A stretch of 64,000 bases of DNA from positions 10,041,618 through 10,105,617 of the forward strand of contig NC_092013.1 in NCBI RefSeq assembly GCF_042242105.1. Direction: 5' to 3'. Positions within the stretch are counted from its first letter, which is position 1, and every line of letters begins with the position of its first letter. The translations under genes were made by a program, and so were the position numbers. Below, in pieces: positions 29,643 through 40,735 of the stretch. A model generated the notes under the pieces. It did not search any database. It saw nothing but the letters and a program-made list of their open reading frames with translations, and was not told the origin of the DNA. The stretch comes from Pempheris klunzingeri (lineage: Eukaryota > Chordata > Actinopteri > Acropomatiformes > Pempheridae).

Positions 29643-30712
29643 GTAAGTCATCCGTGACTCCTGAAATAACGTGTGCAGCCACATCCTGCATTTTACTGAG
29701 ACTCAAGTGCAACTGCTCAACTAATCAATGACTAACTCAGTAAACAGACAGCAAAGAAGGAAGTGGATTTTGGGGCCTTTTAATTTAATAATGTGTAGAA
29801 TTTACTTTTCTGACTATATTTCAATTAGAATTTTGGAATTAAATTGCAAGAATATTGAATTAAACTCTGAGCCTGAACAATATTACATGCTGGCCAATAT
29901 TATCTCAGTGCTGCTGGTCAGTAAGGAACAAGAAATCACCATATAGAAATATAATAAAGTTCACAGAGAACTGACAAGTGTATTTTTAATTCAGCTCAGT
30001 ACATATCTTGTTTTGCAAATCCTGTTAAGTCCTAATACGTGTATTTCACATTTATGTCTGAGAATATGTAATGAATATGCTGCATAGACAAACCTTGTGT
30101 GTCTGTGCATATTAATGAGGTGTCTACTGTCTGTTAGTCTTTAACTGACAGACATTAAATAAATAAATGGACTGAAATGTAATGTAAAATGCAAAGTGGA
30201 GATACATCCCCCTCACATGCACCATCCAAAATACCAATTATCGCATCTTTTGATTATTGCCACTGAATTTCTCATTGGCGCTCTATTAATACACTGTTCC
30301 CACCTTTACATATTGTTTTTGTGTTAAACAAAGCACCTTAAAGGAAGCATAACATTTAACAAAAATATATTTTTGAGGAAAATGTGGAAACCCATTTCTG
30401 CCAGGCAGCATGCATCAGGTGCAATGGGAACATCTAGAAATTTGCATGGCACACAAGTAACAAATCTTGGCCTTGCAGGGCGGAGCCTTCTTTTTCCTGG
30501 AGCATGTTGTGGCGGACCCCGCCACCTGGGCGTACTTCTTCCAGCACGTCATCCAGCCTGTGTGGTACTACTTCGGCGACGGATGCGAGGTCACCCGGGA
30601 AACGTGGAAACATCTGGAGGCAGCTGGATTCTCTGATCTCAAAATGAGACACATCGAGGCGCCGCTCGTCTTCATCATCAAACCACACATCATAGGCTAT
30701 GCTGTGAAATAG
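29148..30712 (+). CDS. mettl7a: Thiol methyltransferase METTL7A/TMT1A-like, tandem copy 1
   Basis: SAM-dependent methyltransferase of the METTL7/TMT1 family, membrane-anchored at the ER and lipid droplets, which methylates alkyl thiols. Coding exons 29148-29642 and 30479-30712 join in phase 0 to give 242 residues (human METTL7A has 244). An N-terminal hydrophobic anchor (LIVNVLCLPLHLIEAVGLY) is followed by the SAM-binding motif I LEIGCGTGTNFEFYPPG at about residues 76-92, the acidic motif ICTDPNPHF and the VVCTLVLCSV strand; exon 2 carries GGAFFFLEHVV and the C-terminus PHIIGYAVK. The start is the first ATG of the open frame; the frame upstream has no other ATG. Donor gtaagt, acceptor cttgcag. 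The second copy lies 0.85 kb downstream in the same direction. Confidence 0.95.
29643..30478 (+). other. Intron of mettl7a copy 1
   Basis: 836 nt, GT-AG, AT-rich. A 72-codon open frame at 29728-29946 has no recognisable feature. Nothing else seen. Confidence 0.9.
30479..30712 (+). CDS. mettl7a: mettl7a copy 1, coding exon 2
   Basis: 77 codons and TAG after acceptor ccttgcag. Starts GGAFFFLEHVVADPATW and ends HIIGYAVK. Confidence 0.95.
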   Translation, partial: GGAFFFLEHVVADPATWAYFFQHVIQPVWYYFGDGCEVTRETWKHLEAAGFSDLKMRHIEAPLVFIIKPHIIGYAVK

Positions 30713-31564
30713 GCTTGGTCCGCCATAGCTAGTAGTAGTGAGCTTGCCTTGTGACCAGTGTGTGAACATGCCGAGCACTAAATGCCTCTCCTCTGTGATA
30801 TGATTGATCACCAGTGATAGAAAATAGCACCAGTCATTTTGATACTAATTTTATTTTTGTATTGAAATAACCTGCAGTTTTCGTGTTTGGTAAAGAAGAA
30901 TTATTTTAACACGCTGAATGAAAACCTTACACATAGACAGCACACAGTACTTACTTTTGCATGAAGTGAAAAACAATATGCTGTGTCTGTTTGATCCTCT
31001 ATCTGTCATTTCCCTTCTTAAGTTGCTTGCTGATAAATGTGAATCATTAGGACGCCACTGTAGGGAAATTCTGTGTATCATTGTATCTGTGAACCACTAT
31101 TGGATGTATTTGTACCTTTTATGACAGTTGTGTGACTAAAAATACATATTTTTGCTGTGGTTAAGCTGATTGTGAGCGATTAAAGAGTTTAATCCTCCTG
31201 CATGAATTTTTTTTTTCCTATTAAAGGAGCACTGAAATGATATAGACAAGAACAGGGATGAAAGCAAGAAATATTTGTCTGTCTGTAAAGTTGTCCAGGA
31301 ATGATTTGGATTAATTATTATGGTGCATTTAAAATTGATCTATACCTGAGAAGTTTGAGACCTGTGGGAAAATCCAAAATTTGGAGAGATTTGGCCTCAG
31401 GGACCCGCCCCCCTCCCCCCTCCCCTCATTATGCAGACTACAGTGTGTTTGCGCCACCTTGTGGTAAAAACCAGACACTGTCGCTCAGGTATTAAGAGTT
31501 TAATCTATTGATCTGTCTTAAGATGCTCCCCAGGAAGGTTTGTGTAAGATTAGCTCAGAGGAAA
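30713..31564 (+). other. 3' UTR of mettl7a copy 1 and spacer to copy 2
   Basis: 0.85 kb without a gene. An ATTAAA-type poly(A) signal candidate occurs near 31180. A C-rich run (cccgcccccctcccccctcc) lies at about 31404-31425, upstream of the copy 2 start. The 5' UTR of copy 2 presumably starts in this interval. Confidence 0.6.
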
Positions 31565-32062
31565 ATGAAGTGTTGTCTCATGAAAGTATGCAGACTGCTT
31601 TGCTTCGTGTTGACACTCCCCCTGCACCTCATGGACGTCACCGGCCTGTACGGTATTTACAAACGTGTCTTTCCTCTGCTTGCCTACAACATAACATTTT
31701 CATACAACGATAAAATGCACAAAACGAAGAGAGAGCTCTTCCGAAACTTGGGCAAATTTGCAAACACCGACGGTTCTCTTCGCCTGCTGGAGATCGGCTG
31801 CGGCAGCGGGGCAAACTTTAAGTTTTACCCGTACGGGTGCACGGTGATCTGCACTGACCCCAATCCGCACTTCGAGAAGTACCTGCGGATGAGCATGGAC
31901 GCAAACGCGCATCTGACTTATGGAGAGTTCGTGGTCGCCTCCGGAGAGGACATGGCGGCCGTGGAGGACGAGTCGGTGGACGTGGTTGTCTGCACCCTGG
32001 TTCTCTGCTCGGTGAGAAACACGCTGCGGGTGCTGCGGGAGGTCCGACGAGTCCTCAGGCCG
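31565..32062 (+). CDS. mettl7a: mettl7a copy 2, coding exon 1
   Basis: 166 codons ending VLREVRRVLRP, donor gtgagt after AGGCCG. Equivalent in phase and position to exon 1 of copy 1. Confidence 0.92.
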
Positions 32063-33587
32063 GTGAGTCTCGCCGTGCTGCCTTCACGTGCTGTAGGAAA
32101 TATTTAATATGAGGCTGTTGTTGCGTTTTGGCTGCATGAGCATGGGTGGATTAACCCGGTATGAGGCCGCAGGGCACCAGTGTACAAACCCACACAATGC
32201 CGCCAAATTCCGGGCTTAGTGCACACAACAGACTGCAACTGAGAAGCTTTATTTATTTATTCATGTTTGCTCAAAGATCCAGAAACTTTCTAGTATTTGC
32301 TGGAATATCATCAGCAGACCTCAGGGTATCTGTGTGCCAGTGTGTTTGTGGAAATGTGATCATATAAGGATATGCACCATGTCAGCAAACAGGAGTTAAA
32401 ACTAAATTAGGATGTATAAAGGGTAACGACAAGGTAATGATCAGTTATTATAGTTATTTTTTTCATTAGTTTTTGTTATGGTTTTTATTGTAGTTTTCCA
32501 TTCATTTTAGTTTTAGTTGGTTTTCAGAGTGGGTCTGCTCGTTTCAGTTTCGGTTTTAATTGTATAAAATGCTTAATTTGATCAATTTCAGGGCTTTTTA
32601 TTATGACATGAGGGTGATTGATAGGGTCGGTTTTTAAGGAGTTCAGAATTGGTATTACAGCACGAATAAAAACACTTTGTGGAGGCTATTGACTAGCAGT
32701 CATGTAGACATGAACATATGCCAGTAAACATGTGCACCAGAGCCTCTTCATGCTATTTGTGGTCAAAGATTTGACCAAACTGACTAAAAAGTAAGACACT
32801 TTCTGTATGTTTTAATACAATTTTATTTACTTTATAAAGTACACAAGATTTTGTTTCAACTGTCAACACTATAATTCTATAATAACCATAATAAAAGTTT
32901 CCAAAAACCAGTTGCATTGCAGTGCATTGAATCTGGGGGCTTTTCAGCAGCATTTATGTGGGATAACTGCCTGTTATTTTATGTTTATTTTATTCTGTAG
33001 TATACATTCTATACATGTTGGAAAAGCGCATAATGCATTTGTAAGGATGTGATAATGTCGGCTTTGTCTGGTTAATAGATAATGATCCTGTAATTCTACC
33101 ATTAGATTTATAATCAGGACATCTGATTAGTTTAAATAAAATGTGTGATTTTTCCCTGGAAGATCAGTTATCACTTATTGGGCAATAAATCATAAGATAT
33201 TTTGCACTTTTGATAACTATCAGAAATGAGAATGATCATTTCAGACAGTTTAGGGGGTGAATTCACATCTGAAACTGTAGTGGTAGAAAAGTTAAAGTAC
33301 CTGACTGGACTTAACATGTGATATCTGTTTTCACTGCGTCCCTCCTACAGGGTGGAGCGTTCTACTTTCTGGAACACGTCGTCTCAGATCCCTCCACCTG
33401 GACGTACTTCTTCCAGTATGTGCTCGAGCCTCTGTGGTACTACCTCGGGGACGGGTGCGTGATCACCAGAGCGACATGGAAAGATCTAGAGGCTGCTGGT
33501 TTCTCTGAACTTCACCTAAGACACATTGAGGCTCCAGAGGTCACTCTGATGATAAGACCACACATCATGGGGTACTCTGTTAAGTGA
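31565..33587 (+). CDS. mettl7a: Thiol methyltransferase METTL7A/TMT1A-like, tandem copy 2
   Basis: Second member of the tandem pair, same reaction and membrane location expected. Coding exons 31565-32062 and 33351-33587 join in phase 0 to 244 residues, the length of human METTL7A. It has the anchor (LLCFVLTLPLHLMDVTGLYG), motif I LEIGCGSGANFKFYPYG, ICTDPNPHFEKYLRM, VVCTLVLCSV and C-terminus PHIMGYSVK. The start chosen (MKCCLMKVCRLLCF, A at -3) aligns with copy 1; an in-frame ATG at 31523 would add 14 residues. Donor gtgagt, acceptor cctacag. Catalytic motifs are intact, so both copies look functional. A poly(A) signal AATAAA is at 33635. Confidence 0.95.
32063..33350 (+). other. Intron of mettl7a copy 2
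   Basis: 1.29 kb, GT-AG, AT-rich. No recognisable exon, repeat family or RNA gene. Confidence 0.9.
33351..33587 (+). CDS. mettl7a: mettl7a copy 2, coding exon 2
   Basis: 78 codons and TGA after acceptor cctacag. Starts GGAFYFLEHVVSDPSTW and ends HIMGYSVK. Confidence 0.95.
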   Translation, partial: GGAFYFLEHVVSDPSTWTYFFQYVLEPLWYYLGDGCVITRATWKDLEAAGFSELHLRHIEAPEVTLMIRPHIMGYSVK

Positions 33588-33634
33588 CTTCAGACATTCA
33601 AGTGACATTCAGCACAAAACACTGGGTCCAAGAA

Positions 33635-33640
33635 AATAAA
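33635..33640 (+). terminator. Poly(A) signal AATAAA of mettl7a copy 2
   Basis: AATAAA 48 nt after the stop codon. A second one (33832-33837) would give a longer 3' UTR that approaches the converging atf1 3' end. Confidence 0.55.
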
Positions 33641-34283
33641 TACATGACCAAAGGGCAAACAAAACGCTGCATGACATGACATTGTAGGTGTATGAGATCT
33701 GCTTACATTTCCATTTACACTGAACAAACACTAACCACAGTGCATTTGAGTGAAAATATATTTATTTACTTACAGAATCAGCAACATTACACTGTTTGTT
33801 CTTCTGTCCCCACCCCTCCCAAGATGTACATAATAAATATTACCTGGACACTGTGCTTTTTATCCCTGATTGTCTAATAACTGCCAAGAAACAACCAAAC
33901 AAACCACACTCAATGTCATCATGTCTGTTACCCTTTATATTCCATTGCACAAAAATAAGGAATGACAATTGTAACATCTCCTTATTGGGAAATGAGGGGA
34001 ATTGTTGGTTCATAAAATATACAGGAATTATGTCTGTGTAAAAATGATAGTTAAACTTCTGCAGATGCTGTTAGAACATTTTTAAAAAAAAAAAGAACTT
34101 CAACAGCAACATATTTAAAAACAGGAAGAAAAAAAAAGGGATACATTTAGAAACTGAGACTCAAAATTAAAGCTCACAATTTCAAACCTCCCAGTATTAA
34201 AAATGTACACAACTATAAATGTTATAGCATTAGCAAATTTAAAAAAAAAAAAAACAGCAGGTGGAAAAATGGCCAATTTCTTT

Positions 34284-34289
34284 TTTATT
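34284..34289 (-). terminator. Poly(A) signal candidate of atf1
   Basis: Minus-strand AATAAA about 180 nt after the atf1 stop codon. Other candidates lie further left, so the true 3' end is uncertain. Confidence 0.4.
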
Positions 34290-34469
34290 TCTTGAGTATA
34301 TCTTACTGCCATCGCAAGTCACTTTTATATCAAACAAAGTAAAAAAACAAACAAAACTGGAGGATCTCAGCTTGAAATGAAGTGTTCCCAGAAACCCAGT
34401 TCATGTCCAAATGGCTGAGCTGCGCCGCTCCCACATTTTGTCTCAATCGTCAACCTCTAATCAAACAGG

Positions 34470-34614
34470 TTATCCTGTTTTAACACAATAAAGGTCCTTT
34501 AATGTTTTGAGTTCCTCAATCAGGGTCTTGTTCTGATTTTCAAGAACAGCTACGCGGTTTTCCAGGCATTTGACGTATTCCTTTTTCTTCCGTCGACATT
34601 CACGAGCTGCCTCT
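34470..34614 (-). CDS. atf1: atf1 last coding exon (bZIP)
   Basis: 145 nt, EAARECRRKKKEYVKCLENR to the stop TAA; acceptor gtttcag. Encodes most of the basic region and the leucine zipper. Confidence 0.95.
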
Positions 34615-36398
34615 CTGAAACGGGGAAAAATGTGCAGTTAGTCCCACTGAGAGATTATGCAATGGTTGCACCTACAGTGCATCTCAAAGTACAGTACTGT
34701 CACTACTGCAGCATAAAACTACATATGCCATAAGCCTTTGGACTTTGTCATTTAAATGGTCCGCCTGTGCCTACGTTGGTGTTTTAGCTTCTTGTGATGT
34801 TTGGAGTGTCTTCAAATGCTCCCTAAAATCTGTGCAACCTCAGCTAAAAGGTTATGTAAATCAATAAACCAGAATAATTGATAAAAGTAATCAAATTGTG
34901 TAGAAAATGTAGGGAAAAAATGTTTTCATCAAAATGAACTAAATAGAGGCTCAAAACATATTGATCCAATATCCTGAAGTTATATGAACTATTTCCATGT
35001 TTTAGATGGCGCTTTGATAGAACGGAAATATTTCCCCAGTGCATCGGTATTGGTGCATTGGTATTTTTGCTTACTGTCATCACTGTCACCTACACAGGCC
35101 TCCACTACACACTAACACACACACTAACTAGCATACATACACTATAAACCTACACTAACTTTTGTTTTTTACACTATACATTAAGTATCTTGGGTTGGGA
35201 GGTAAACCGACCCCTTTGTAAAATGGCTATGCTTGTTTTTTCCTTGCCAAAATTCAGCCCGACTTTGGAACATTATTTAGCCCCCATGGCAACAATCTAG
35301 GTTGACTTTTTACCAATGGATGCCTGAGGTTGTCTAGTTTCTTATGATAGCCATATCTTTACTCTAGCTTTGAAATTGAGCCTGTACGGCCTCTGAAAGG
35401 CCACGCTCCTCTCCCTCCCCCGGCAATGCCACAGCACCGTGTTGTCACAGCTTTTAGTGCCGCTTGTTATGTAATTGAATGATGTCATCAACAAGCAATA
35501 TGGGCGTACAGCGTAAAGACAGATGTCTTAGCTTTCTGGTGGAAAAAGAATAAATAATCTATCCATTACAGTTTTTATTTTAGATCCGTTTAAACAGGAA
35601 CATGCTAGCAACAACATCCATGGTTAATAGAGGCTAGAGCAGCTAAAACAGTGAAATAACAAATGCACTTTACAACAGCGACACTTTATGATTAATCAGG
35701 AAAAATATGCCCGTTTTTGAGCCACAAAATTGCAGCAATGGAACCTTTTTTTTAACCAGCCCCAGCTTGTTTTTCCAATAATAGTGTGTGTGTCTGTGCA
35801 CAACAGAGGTCAGCAAGTTGCCAATCTTGGTTAATTAATCACCCGTCAACGTCAAAGGCAACGCCCAAGGCAGAGGAGTGCTCTGTGTTTGAATCGTTAA
35901 ATGATTTGTTATTTCTAAAGTTGAGATCAGTGTATTCATTACTGCAGTAATAGTAGCACCGATGACAGATAAGACAGTGCTCTTTTTTACTGTATCTATC
36001 TAATAATTAATGTTTATTTTATATATCTGCCATTGGTAGTTTCATTGTAGACAAATACTTTTTTATTTGTCCAGAGTGTCAAGGAGATTTTACTGTTTTC
36101 TGAGTTTGATTTTGCCAGAATCCAGATATAGAGTGTCGTTTTACCTGTTTTTTGCAAGTCTGATTTCCCTCTTTATTGTTGGATCATCAGACTTGCCCTG
36201 AGATATTCCCACAGGAGAGGTCATGACTACAGTCTGAGGCAGGGAGCTGGATGTGGGCGCTGTGCGGATCTGGTATGTCTGCACCTCTCCTCCTGCACCT
36301 GAGGGAAACACCACAGTCAAAACAGGGTCACATTAACATAAACAGTCTCTGCACCACCAGAGCATGCACCACTTGAGGAATCTCACTTGTGACATTTA

Positions 36399-36431
<33 letters not shown>

Positions 36432-39230
36432 GGCTCTGTAAGGAGCTTTGTAATGTTTTGTTTAATGGCCTTATTTTTACCTTTCTAGTCTCAATACTTG
36501 GAGATTTTTAAAGCTGTGTGAGTCCTATGGGAGACATGAACTAGTTAACCTAAGGACAGGCTTTTAAAATGCTGAACCTTGATATTAATTACACTCTAAT
36601 CAAATCATCCCGTTAGATGGCACCTTGAAGTAAAGCTGCATTTCAACTGCTATAGCACTGGATCAACTATAATCATTGCCTTATAGTTATATAGCGTTTG
36701 GTCCAGGTGGATGGAAAATGTCATGGGCAGCGATTGAATCAACATCTGCTTTAATCCAAACGCTGTCCAACGTGTAATTCTACCACAAGCAATATGTGTT
36801 GCAACAATAAAAGCAAACAATTGTCTGATAATAGTTCACTGTGATTATCGAATAGTATTTTGGCTTGTAATGCACATCCCTACTAGGCAGATAGAAATAT
36901 GAAGCCTAGTTTGAAGGCTTATCGGACTCCACACCCTGGAAGGTTGTCACGACAACAGTACTGCTTATCTGTCTACATGCTTGTCAGGTAAACAGTAGAA
37001 TCATTCAGTGCACAGTAGAAAGTATTCTACCTGGTGTGTGCCCTTTGCAGCAACACCTCCTCTATCTAATTGAAATAAAAGTGGGGACTGTATTTTATTG
37101 TATGGATGTTTTTGCCTATCTGCCCTGCAGCTTATTATCTACCTGCTGGAACCCCCTTCTAAAAGGAGACTACCTTTGCAGATAAAGTTGGCTTTGAAAT
37201 CTTAAGAATTCAGATACATTTTCTCAAAATGTGTCACTCGTTGCTCACCTTGTACAACAACCTGGTTGCTAGGCACCAGTATCTGCTGGCCGTCGGGTGT
37301 CTGGGCGTACTGAAGGATGGTGGTGCTTGGCTGGGCTCCACCAGGGTTGGCCATGGTGACAGCCTGTAGTCCCTGAATGCCTTCGGTACCCGAACTTGCC
37401 AGCTGGATTGTGCCATTGGGGGCTATGGTAACTAGAATAATCACAGAGATGGCATCAGAATTGGGTTGAGCATAATTAAAATCACACTTCAGCTGGCTAT
37501 GTTAACAATCTGAGCACATACAGACGTTTATGAGTTAATTCTTTGGGCCAATAGCTTATAAGACGTTTCATGTTTACAAGTGGTTTCCAGTCTACACCTC
37601 TGCTTGGTGAGCATACTAACCTAATCATATATAATACAAATATCCCATATAATTATCCCAACATTCCCTTTTGCAAAAATCCCAAACTGTTGTTTTGTTA
37701 TTAAGTCTGCAACCTACATAATATTTGAAAATAAATTCCCAAATTCAATAGCCAATGGACCCAACTTTGGGGCCTTGTGTTTTTTTTATAATGCCAGTGC
37801 TATAGAAAGGACAAGTTCTTACTGTACTGGCCGCTGCTGGTCTGGTAGATTGGGGTGGTGGGAACTGTAACACCTGTGACTGCTGGGCTGGACTCTTTCC
37901 CCTCAATGTGAGTCACTTCTTCAGATGAAAGTTCATTTAGGATTTTTCTAATTGGGAAAAAGAGGAGGGTCACTTTGGTTACTATTCACCTCAAAAAGAC
38001 AAAAGACTGCTTTTGTGTTGTGTCTGTGCTTGTAGTTTTTTTTGTTTTACCTGTACGAGGGTCGTCTTGCCAGTATTTCTCTGGTCTTTTGAGCTGTAAC
38101 TTCGCTGTCTGATGAGTCCTGTGAATCTTCACTATCTGTACCCTGGTTCTTGAAAGAGGAAGGTGGAATAACAAAGTTAAGCTGAGTACTTGTATAAAAT
38201 GGTGTACTGAAAATGAATTTAACAGAGGTTATTGTTGAGAATCAAGAAAACTCTCACCTGTGCAATCTGCACCTGAGGGGACTGAATGACTGACGACTGT
38301 GCAGACTGGATCACTCCTTGAACCTGAAACTGACCCCCTGGCAGCTGTACAACAGCCACAGAACCACCACCCAGAGACATCTACAAAAATCCAAACGCAA
38401 TTATAAATCCACAAAATACTGTATATTTATCATGGCAATTGCATTCTCATTTTGTGCAAGTGAGTTCAAAAGCAAAAAAAAAAATCCTACAAGGGTAATA
38501 ATTTCACCCCAATTACACAAAACGTATTTTCTCAGTCACCTCTGGTGGCATCAAGCGGTGGAGACAGTTTTGGTTTAAGTGCGTAGGATTGAGACATCTA
38601 CATCTACTACACTTCTAATACCAATCTCATACAACAAAGGTACATTTTTAAAATATCACTTTTTAAAAATAATTTAGTCTTGAAGATGGACATCTCATAC
38701 AACCAAAACTATCTTTATAAATAGATATCACAAAGGATCAGTAGAAAATGTGCAATTTGGATGAACCGATCATTTAAAATGTACTTTGAGAGAACTACTA
38801 ATTAAAACCATTTCCTCTAACACATAATGAGTCTATTCACAATATGATTAGGTATGTGTTCATGTAGCCTAATTTAGTTTTAAGCAGTGTATGACCAGTC
38901 CATAAAGAGACTCAATTAAAAGTAAGACAAACTTTCTGAATATGTAAAACTGGGAATGTAGCTGTATTAATAGGCCAATCTGAAGACCTTAAAGTGTGCT
39001 TTCAGCTTGGCATTTATTAACAACGTGGATTCGTGGTATTAGCAGTGCAAGAGCACCTGTGTCGATATGTTGTGGCAGTATTTAAGAGACACTTTAATGG
39101 TATTTTGGATGGAGAGGGATGTGTTGGTTACCTGTTGGGCTATCTGTGAGAACTGAGAGGGTGTGATGGTGGTGGGAATGGTGGCAGTCTGTGAGTCAGT
39201 GCCATTGCTGCCCTGCTGTACTTCTTCCAT
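34470..39230 (-). CDS. atf1: CREB/ATF1-family bZIP transcription factor
   Basis: Nuclear cAMP-responsive activator that binds CRE sites as a bZIP dimer and is switched on by PKA-type phosphorylation. Coding exons: 39132-39230, 38258-38380, 38051-38148, 37823-37947, 37249-37431, 36145-36298, 34470-34614; total 927 nt, 308 residues. It reads MEEVQQGSNGTDSQT, a glutamine-rich part (VVQLPGGQFQVQGVIQ), the kinase-inducible domain with ILARRPSYRKILNELSSEE (PKA-site Ser within RRPSY), the Q2 region (TPIYQTSSGQY; TILQYAQTPDGQQILVPSN) and the C-terminal basic region (REIRLAKNREAARECRRKKK) with leucine zipper (CLENRVAVLENQNKTLIEEL). It ends LYCVKTG. Linkage to dip2b and mettl7a favours ATF1 over CREB1, although the N-terminal Q-rich exon is CREB-like. 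Confidence 0.93.
34615..36144 (-). other. atf1 intron 6
   Basis: 1.5 kb, AT-rich. No exon, repeat family or RNA gene recognised. Confidence 0.85.
36145..36298 (-). CDS. atf1: atf1 coding exon 6 (start of basic region)
   Basis: 154 nt, AGGEVQTYQIRTAPTSS to REIRLAKN plus AG; acceptor ccctcag, donor gtaaaa. Confidence 0.95.
36404..36430. repeat. (CA)n microsatellite
   Basis: Short pure CA run in an atf1 intron. Confidence 0.9.
37249..37431 (-). CDS. atf1: atf1 coding exon 5 (Q2 region)
   Basis: 183 nt, TIAPNGTIQLASSGTEGIQG to VPSNQVVVQ; acceptor attctag, donor gtgagc. Confidence 0.95.
37823..37947 (-). CDS. atf1: atf1 coding exon 4
   Basis: 125 nt, completes the Arg codon then KILNELSSEEVTHIEGK to IYQTSSGQY; acceptor aattag, donor gtaaga. 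Confidence 0.93.
38051..38148 (-). CDS. atf1: atf1 coding exon 3 (start of KID)
   Basis: 98 nt, NQGTDSEDSQDSSDSE to LARRPSY plus AG. A second in-frame acceptor six bases in (aaccag) would drop Asn-Gln. The phosphoacceptor Ser is two codons before the donor. Confidence 0.9.
38258..38380 (-). CDS. atf1: atf1 coding exon 2 (Q-rich)
   Basis: 41 codons, MSLGGGSVAVVQLPGGQF to SPQVQIAQ, acceptor tttgtag, donor gtgaga. Phase 0 on both sides, so it could be skipped without breaking the frame. Confidence 0.9.
39132..39230 (-). CDS. atf1: atf1 first coding exon
   Basis: 33 codons from the ATG at 39228-39230 to FSQIAQQ, donor gtaacc. The acceptor (cccag) lies 5 nt upstream of the ATG, so the 5' UTR is mostly in an earlier exon. 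Confidence 0.88.
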
Positions 39231-40033
39231 AGTAACTGGGAACAAATAAATCAACATTATCGTTTTACAATGGCTCTAATGTCAACACAACATATGACAG
39301 CTGCATTATGCTCCACTCCGCTGTGGCCTGCCCGCAATTAGTAGGTATAATTAACTACTCGTCCTATTCAGTGTGATTCACATCGGGGCGATTTTAAAAC
39401 GCATTTCATTAAGTGTTTATTATAAAGTCACACATGTGGGTTTTAGCGTTTGCTAACTAAGGATCGACTTCCTCTTTGGTTCAATCGTGTTAGCCAATGC
39501 AACTAACGTGAACATGGAGTTAGGGAGCAGAGCTAGGCCCGACAGTCAAAACTATCAACTTTTTTTCGCCTCATGATTTAATTAAAAGCACAATTTCACA
39601 AAGTGGCCGACTTGTGCTAAAAAGAACATCGCTGTCGCTGCTAAAATGTAAAAGTTAGCCTTTTAGTCCTAACTGTTAACTAGCAATATCCCCGTAGCTA
39701 GTTAATGGAGGCTAACGTTCGGTTAAACGGATGTTAACCGGTTTAAATCGTTAAAAACAACAGTTTTAGCGCTACAAGCCGGCCAAGTTTCGTTACTCTG
39801 GTTCCCAGGATGGATGAGCTTTTGTCTCAATGAGCAAATATGTGTAACTCTGTCACTGGCACGCAAGTTACCGCGTCAATAGACGTCAGCGATACGGGGA
39901 GCCATTAAGCTAACTACACCTTCCCTTTTCGTAAAACGGCGAGGAGTTGACGAAGCAACAGCCGCCATTACCGCCGCGGCGGAGCAGACAGCCAGACGGG
40001 CACAAAACTACCGCTCAGCCAGCGAAAATTTAC

Positions 40034-40190
40034 CTTTCCAAATGCCGCCAAACTGCTCTTGTTCACAGCGTGGACTTGGTGCAATTCGTGTGTGTACTTT
40101 GACACGAGAAATAGCGTGAAAAGTTACTTAGCAGCAGTGGCTAACAGCTAAAAATACAAAGATGTTAGCTTAAAAAAAAATAGCTGACCA
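40034..40190 (-). other. atf1: Probable non-coding first exon of atf1
   Basis: Consensus donor (TTTGGAAAG then gtaaat) with the last exon base at 40034, in a locally CpG-rich stretch. It would supply the 5' UTR spliced to the coding exon at about 39235. The 5' end is estimated. Confidence 0.5.
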
Positions 40191-40275
40191 CTTTTTTTTC
40201 CCAAAGGAAATGGGCGGTGCTGCTCGGTAAAGACGCATTACGTAATAGTTTCTTTGTGCTTTGTGATTGGCGAGA
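40191..40275 (-). promoter_or_regulatory. atf1 proximal promoter with CRE-like, GC and CCAAT boxes
   Basis: In minus-strand orientation: CCAAT box (ATTGG on plus, 40266-40270), palindromic TTACGTAA bZIP site at 40238-40245 and a GC box (GGGCGG, 40212-40217). The order and spacing fit a TATA-less promoter starting near 40.19 kb. Two CGTCA half-CREs occur at about 39874-39889 just inside the gene. Autoregulation by CREB/ATF factors is an inference. Confidence 0.5.
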
Positions 40276-40595
40276 AGAGTTTGAGCAACTGGTGCAGACA
40301 GAGGAGCAGAGAGTCCTCTGATACAGCTCACACACACACTGCTGCACTAAAGCACTCATCTTGTGCAGCCAAACACTCTCACTTTAGCACCAGGCATTGA
40401 GGAAAAAATGTACTTTAAACTCCACTAACTGCCTGTGTTTGACAGCTGAAGTTGCAATGAAGATCTTGCACTAAAATCACATGGTTGTCTTATTAAAATG
40501 TCTTTTAATTCCTTATTATATGTTTATGGAAGTGTACAATTTCATAAAACGTAGAGAAGCCATTCACATTGAAAACACAACTCTTTAGACATTCA

Positions 40596-40735
40596 GTGAT
40601 CGAAAGGCAAAGCAACTTTATTTGTGGAGCTCATGTCACATCAGAGGAACTCGATGTGCTTTACATTTAAAAAGAGGCATTAAGCGTGTTAAAGACAGAA
40701 AGACAATAAAGTGCTATATGAATAAAGTTATTGTT
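40596..40735 (+). repeat. Interspersed fish repeat fragment
   Basis: Contains ggcaaagcaactttatttgt, aactcgatgtgctttacatt and aataaagtgctatatgaataa. I recognise this pattern from a common teleost dispersed repeat. Related decayed sequence may continue to about 40980. Confidence 0.6.
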
